Source: an uncultured Phascolarctobacterium sp.
GTDB taxonomy: Bacteria > Bacillota > Negativicutes > Acidaminococcales > Acidaminococcaceae
Direction: 5' to 3'
Length of the DNA stretch: 64,000 nt
Assembly: GCA_900544795.1 (NCBI GenBank)
Contig: UQWM01000009.1
Location: 1 to 64,000 of the forward strand
Shown: piece after piece, positions 60,363 to 64,000 of the stretch
How the letters are laid out: the number at the start of each line of letters is the position of its first letter
Numbering within the stretch: the stretch's first letter is position 1
Translations under genes and position numbers: made by a program
The notes under the pieces: model-generated
What the model was told of the DNA's origin: nothing
Database searches by the model: none
What the model saw: only the letters and a program-made list of their open reading frames with translations

Positions 60363-61304
60363 ATGAAGAAAAAAACAACCGGATTGACGCTGGTTTTGAC
60401 AGGAGTGCTGGCGGCAGTTGGCGTAGGGATAGGACTTTATTTTATCAATTTTGCTTTGCAGCGGGGCAATGAAAAAGATGCTGCGGCACCTCCTGCGGCC
60501 AGCAGCCAAATTTTGGACCCAACGGTCAGGCAGCAGCCAGTGCCGGATTTTGAGCAGGGAGAGTGGCAGCTTGTTGCCCATGATGGGCTGCGGCTGGCGG
60601 CGACACATTTTAAACCTAAGCAGCCCTCTGATAGATGGGTGATAGTAGTGCATGGCTATGGCCGCGACCAGCGTAGTGTTTGGTATATAGCGTCGGTATA
60701 CCTGCAGGCTGGTTACCATGTTTTGACCCCTGATCTGCGGGCCAGCGGCAAAAGTGAAGGCCAGTATTTGAGCATGGGTTATTGGGAAAGTAAGGATCTG
60801 GCTTTGTGGACGAAGGATCTAGTTCGTCAAGCGCCGCAGGCGCAGGTTGTACTGCATGGTGTTTCCATGGGTGCCGCTACGGTGATGCTGACGGCTGCCA
60901 GAGGTTTGCCGTCTAATGTTTAAGCTGTTGTTGAAGATTGCAGCTATACCAGCGCTTACGAAATGTTCGCCATGCAGCTGCAGAAGATCTTTGGCTTGCC
61001 GTCGTTTCCCATTATGAACATCGTTGACGGCGTCAGCAGGTTGAAGGTAGGGCATTTTATCTCGGATGCGGCACCGCTGCAGGAAATAGATAAAATCAAG
61101 CTGCCGGTACTGTTTATCCACGGCGAGGCAGACGAATTGGCACCGGTACAGATGGCAGACAGATTATATGCGGCGGCCAAGGGTAAAAAGCAGCTGCTGA
61201 AGATTGTCGGCGCCGAGCATGCCGATGCCCGTAAGGCTGACCGGCGGGCGTATTATGCTGCGGTATTTGCCTTTATCGATCAGCATTTGGAAAATAAAAA
61301 TTAG
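60363..61304 (+). pseudogene. Alpha/beta hydrolase, interrupted by an in-frame TAA
   Basis: A membrane-anchored serine hydrolase (N-terminal helix TGLTLVLTGVLAAVGVGIGLYF) of the YqkD/BAAT type: VVHGYGRDQRSVWYIAS oxyanion region, nucleophile motif GVSMGAA. At 60921-60923 a TAA follows LPSNV; the same frame continues AVVEDCSYTSAYEMF and on to the catalytic Asp (HGEADELAP) and His (GAEHADARK), ending at 61304. So one nonsense codon splits a 313-codon gene before the second half of the triad. The product as it stands would be inactive. Error in the sequence cannot be excluded. Confidence 0.87.
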
Positions 61305-61331
61305 CTGCCAGATTTGTGGCGGCAAAAAAGT

Positions 61332-61364
61332 AACAGCAGTCAGTATGTTTAGCTGACTGCTGTT
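61332..61364. terminator. Bidirectional terminator between hydrolase and sbcC
   Basis: 12-bp stem (AACAGCAGTCAG / CTGACTGCTGTT) with a 9-nt loop; TTT after it on the plus strand and a T-rich stretch on the minus strand. Between convergent genes. Confidence 0.8.
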
Positions 61365-61385
61365 TTTGCATGCGTTATTTTAAAA

Positions 61386-63710
61386 TTAAACGTGAAAAAT
61401 GGCTCTGCTGCCACGTTGTCCGGGAATAACCTCTAAGCGGGCGGAGATACGTTCGCGCAGCTCGCCTACATGAGAAATTATCCCTACCAGACGGCCGCCT
61501 TTTTGCAGGTCAGTCAAGGTACGGATAGCCATATCCAGCGCTTCCGTATCCAGCGTGCCAAAGCCTTCGTCGACCAGGATCGTGTCCAGATGGATAACAC
61601 CGGCATAAGCCTGCACTACATCGGAAAGCCCCAGTGCCAGTGACAGTGAAGCCAGGAAGATTTCGCCGCCGCTCAGGGTTTTGACTGGTCGGGCAACACC
61701 GGTAAAGCTGTCGGTCACTTCGATATTCAGGCCGTTTTCACGGCGAGCATCAAGTACGTCGCCGGCACGGGACAGGCTGTAACGGCCGCGGCTCATAGAG
61801 GTCAGTCGCAGGTTGGCTGCCTGCAGCACATCGTCCAGGATTGCCTGCAGCACGAAAGCCGAAAAAGTTAGTCTGGCTGTATTGTTGCCTCTGGCCGTTT
61901 CTGCCAGGGCAGCGGCAGTTTGGTAGGCTTCCTGCAAGGCTGTCATTTTTTCTTCCAACTGCAAAAGCTGCTGCTGCTGGCGTTCCAGTTCAGCGCGTTC
62001 CCTGGCGGCTACAGCACTTTGGGCCGTCAGGCCGTTATAATGCTGGCTGGCATGTTGCTCTGCGGCCAGCACTGCGTCCAGATCCGGTGCTGTTTTACCG
62101 TCAACAGCCGCCTGTGCCCGCTGCAGGCGGTCGGTGGCGGCAGCCAGGTTTTGTTCATAAGTGGTTATCGTCTGCTGTAATTCGCGGCGCTTACTTTCCG
62201 GGCGCAGGGCGGCTAGAAAATCGTTTTGCGTCGTAAATTCAGAGGCGGTCAGACGTTCCTTAAACCGGTCCCGCAGTTCGAGGAACTCTGTATCGGCGCT
62301 GGCAAGCGCGCTGTGGGCGGCCGTTTGGGCAGCTTCGCAGCGGGCCAGTTGTATTTGCGCCTGCTGATATTGCTGCTGTAAGTGCTGCAGTAGCTGCGTT
62401 TTTTGAGCGAGCGACTGCATTTTTGCTTGCAGCTCGGCCTTTTGGGCCGCAGATACCGTAGCAGGCTTAGGATGGTGCGGTGAACCACAGACGGGACAGG
62501 GCTCGTTATCGACCAGTGTGCCTGCCAGTCGTTCCAGTTCGGCAGTGACGCCGGACAGCTTGGCTGTTTCGCTATTCAGATGCAGGATGTGCCGGTTGAG
62601 CAGTTCCAAAGCCTGCGTTAGATCGCTGGCGCCCGTAATGTCGCCTAGCTGCAATAACTGCAGTTGTTTTTGCAGCTGTTGGTGTAGCTCCTGCAAGCCT
62701 TCCTGTGCTGACGTTGTTGCGGCAGCGGCATGCAGGGCAGTTTTTTTAGATTCTTCGTTATGCTTATGGGCCCGCAGGGTAGAATTATAAATTTCTTCTA
62801 AAAAAGCGGCTTTTTCTGCCTGGGCAGCTTCATTTTTAACAGCAGCAACGGCTGGCCGCTGTTCCAGCAAAGACTGTAGAGCAGTTTGTGCCGCTGCTGC
62901 TTCCTTGAAGGCGTTGTGCACTTCTTGTGCCTGCTGTCGTTGCTGCTTGGCTGTTTCCAGCTGTGAAGCTGCTGCCAAAAGAGCGGCAGCAATACTTGCC
63001 TGCTGCTGCTGCAATTCCTGCAGTTTGCCGCTCAGTTGGGCCTGATCTTCGCAGTGGCTACTGTCTAAAATAAACTGCCGCTGCTGCTTGAGTAGCTTAT
63101 AATCGCTGTCGATGGCGCTACTGCGGTCAGCCAGCAACGTTTCGATGCGGCGATACAGTTCGGTTTTAAAAATAGTTTCTAAAATAGCTTTACGGTCTTT
63201 GGATTCGGCGATCAAAAAACGGCGAAACTCACCTTGCGGCAGCAGTACGATCTGGCGGAACTGTTCGGCTTTAAAGCCGATAAGCTCGGTGACTTTTTTT
63301 GTGACTTCATCACTTTTGGCGGCAAGGGGCTCTTTGCTGCCATCGGCAAGCAGTTTGAACAGTGCGGCGGCAGCCGGCACTTTACGGGTACCTTCACCGC
63401 GTTGTTTTTTTAGTTCCTGTTCCGGCGCACGCAGCACCTGGTAAATCTGCTCACCGCTGCTGAAAGTAAACTCCACTTCCGTTTTTTGTTCAGCGGGGGC
63501 ATAATCGCTGCGCAGGGATTTGCTTTCGCGCAGGTCACCACTGGCGCTGCCGTAAAGAGCAAAGCTGATAGCGTCTAAAATAGTAGTTTTACCGGAGCCG
63601 GTCGGTCCGTGGATCAAAAAGAAGTTTTTGTCGCCCAGCAAGGTAAAGTCAATGGTTTGTTCATCGGCATAAGCACCGAAGGCGCGCATGGTAAGCTGTA
63701 AAGGTTTCAT
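61386..63710 (-). CDS. sbcC: Exonuclease SbcCD subunit C (SMC-like ATPase)
   Basis: A 774-residue Rad50-type ATPase that with SbcD cuts hairpins and protein-blocked ends. Walker A GPTGSGKT (35-42), Q-loop LLPQGEFRRFL (156-166), glutamine- and alanine-rich coiled coils on either side of a zinc-hook CPVC (405-408), then signature LSGGEIFLASLSLALGL and Walker B DTILVDEGFGTLD. The coils are short compared with the roughly 1050-residue E. coli protein. It overlaps no neighbour; sbcD ends 3 bp upstream. Confidence 0.95.
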   Translation of the reverse strand: MKPLQLTMRAFGAYADEQTIDFTLLGDKNFFLIHGPTGSGKTTILDAISFALYGSASGDLRESKSLRSDYAPAEQKTEVEFTFSSGEQIYQVLRAPEQELKKQRGEGTRKVPAAAALFKLLADGSKEPLAAKSDEVTKKVTELIGFKAEQFRQIVLLPQGEFRRFLIAESKDRKAILETIFKTELYRRIETLLADRSSAIDSDYKLLKQQRQFILDSSHCEDQAQLSGKLQELQQQQASIAAALLAAASQLETAKQQRQQAQEVHNAFKEAAAAQTALQSLLEQRPAVAAVKNEAAQAEKAAFLEEIYNSTLRAHKHNEESKKTALHAAAATTSAQEGLQELHQQLQKQLQLLQLGDITGASDLTQALELLNRHILHLNSETAKLSGVTAELERLAGTLVDNEPCPVCGSPHHPKPATVSAAQKAELQAKMQSLAQKTQLLQHLQQQYQQAQIQLARCEAAQTAAHSALASADTEFLELRDRFKERLTASEFTTQNDFLAALRPESKRRELQQTITTYEQNLAAATDRLQRAQAAVDGKTAPDLDAVLAAEQHASQHYNGLTAQSAVAARERAELERQQQQLLQLEEKMTALQEAYQTAAALAETARGNNTARLTFSAFVLQAILDDVLQAANLRLTSMSRGRYSLSRAGDVLDARRENGLNIEVTDSFTGVARPVKTLSGGEIFLASLSLALGLSDVVQAYAGVIHLDTILVDEGFGTLDTEALDMAIRTLTDLQKGGRLVGIISHVGELRERISARLEVIPGQRGSRAIFHV

Positions 63711-63713
63711 CTG

Positions 63714-64000
63714 CTAGGCCTGCCTTTCTGCTTGCGCGTCTTTGTTGATAATGTCCAATAAAAGGTGCTTTTCGGCAGCGGTTAATTCTCTGTTGTTGAC
63801 CTGGGTGAAAAAGGTTTCAAAAAGTTCGGCCGGTCCCAGTTTTTTATGGTCGGCGGCCGGGACAGAGTTATTGTTGCTGCTGCCCAAACGCGCGTATTCC
63901 AGATGCAGGATATGTGGATAAGCCTGTTCCAGACGGTATTTGGCGTCCAAAACGGGCTGCTCGTCAGTTAATGTCACTTGCAGATAGCAATCATAAAGTT
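63714..64000 (-). CDS. sbcD: Exonuclease SbcCD subunit D, C-terminal part (cut by the window edge)
   Basis: The last 94 codons of SbcD, open to the window edge: LYDCYLQVTLTDEQPV, then LDAKYRLEQAYPHILHLEYAR, the C-terminal SbcD domain, and an acidic/helical tail (LFETFFTQVNNRELTAAEKHLLLDI). The Mre11-type nuclease motifs lie beyond the window. A GTG at 63977 is an internal codon, not the start. Three bases from sbcC, in one operon. Confidence 0.9.
   Translation of the reverse strand, partial: LYDCYLQVTLTDEQPVLDAKYRLEQAYPHILHLEYARLGSSNNNSVPAADHKKLGPAELFETFFTQVNNRELTAAEKHLLLDIINKDAQAERQA

Noticed and set aside
60963..61304. Separate 113-residue hydrolase gene
   Set aside because: It is in the same frame as the upstream part, begins in mid-domain and lacks the nucleophile; it is the second half of the interrupted hydrolase.
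63913..63921. Perfect DnaA box (TTATCCACA, minus strand)
   Set aside because: It is inside the sbcD coding sequence where it encodes conserved residues of the YPHILH stretch; a single box far from oriC is likely chance.

Overview
The window looks like the replication-origin region of a Negativicutes chromosome (diderm Firmicutes). The partial 16S rRNA gene at the left edge and the overall gene content resemble Acidaminococcaceae, and from memory the 16S fits Phascolarctobacterium best; no database was consulted. Genes radiate outward from dnaA/rpmH: almost everything left of 19 kb is on the minus strand and most of what lies to the right, up to 45 kb, is on the plus strand, as expected for co-orientation with two diverging forks.

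Layout, left to right. 1-1.4 kb: 5' part of a 16S rRNA gene (minus) with an unusual hairpin insertion in V1 and a strong promoter. 1.4-7.3 kb: a flavoprotein trio (GlpA-like dehydrogenase, NAD(P)/FAD oxidoreductase, DUF1667), a PAP2 phosphatase, a NagZ-type lipoprotein and a secreted protein of unknown function. 7.4-19 kb: the replication block dnaA-dnaN-rlbA-recF-dciA-remB-gyrB, then a small unknown gene, thiN, a TauE/SafE transporter and gyrA, with oriC between dnaA and dnaN. 19-26.6 kb: the conserved rpmH-rnpA-yidD-yidC-jag-mnmE-mnmG-rsmG-noc run. 26.7-33.7 kb: an accessory segment rich in GNAT acetyltransferases, with two genes interrupted by single nonsense codons and a MerR/carboxymuconolactone-decarboxylase pair. 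33.7-37.1 kb: parA-parB, DUF554 and DUF4446. Four perfect parS sites (TGTTTCACGTGAAACA) lie between 27.8 and 35.4 kb; three of them form the core of longer palindromes that also look like intrinsic terminators. A pair of DnaA boxes precedes parA.

37.6-45.7 kb: a complete branched-chain amino acid ABC operon (two tandem binding proteins, LivH, LivM, LivG, LivF), followed by a CBS-ACT regulator, DUF951 and a VOC protein. 45.7-50.9 kb (minus): a YbhGFSR-like ABC-2 exporter with a TetR regulator; its membrane-fusion gene carries an apparent frameshift near the signal peptide. 51-56.8 kb: MscS channel, YchF, PHP phosphoesterase, FAH-family hydrolase, MATE transporter and a tautomerase. 56.9-60.2 kb: a pantothenate operon (DUF2520 PanE-like gene, panB, panC, panD) preceded by a roughly 165-nt structured leader ending in a terminator. 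60.3-64 kb: a nonsense-interrupted alpha/beta hydrolase and sbcC plus the 3' end of sbcD.

The most interesting signals are the dual-use parS/terminator palindromes, the DnaA boxes upstream of parA, the leader RNA of the pantothenate operon, the 16S V1 insertion, a tandem GNAT fusion and the set of freshly broken accessory genes. No CRISPR array, prophage, transposase or tRNA gene was seen.
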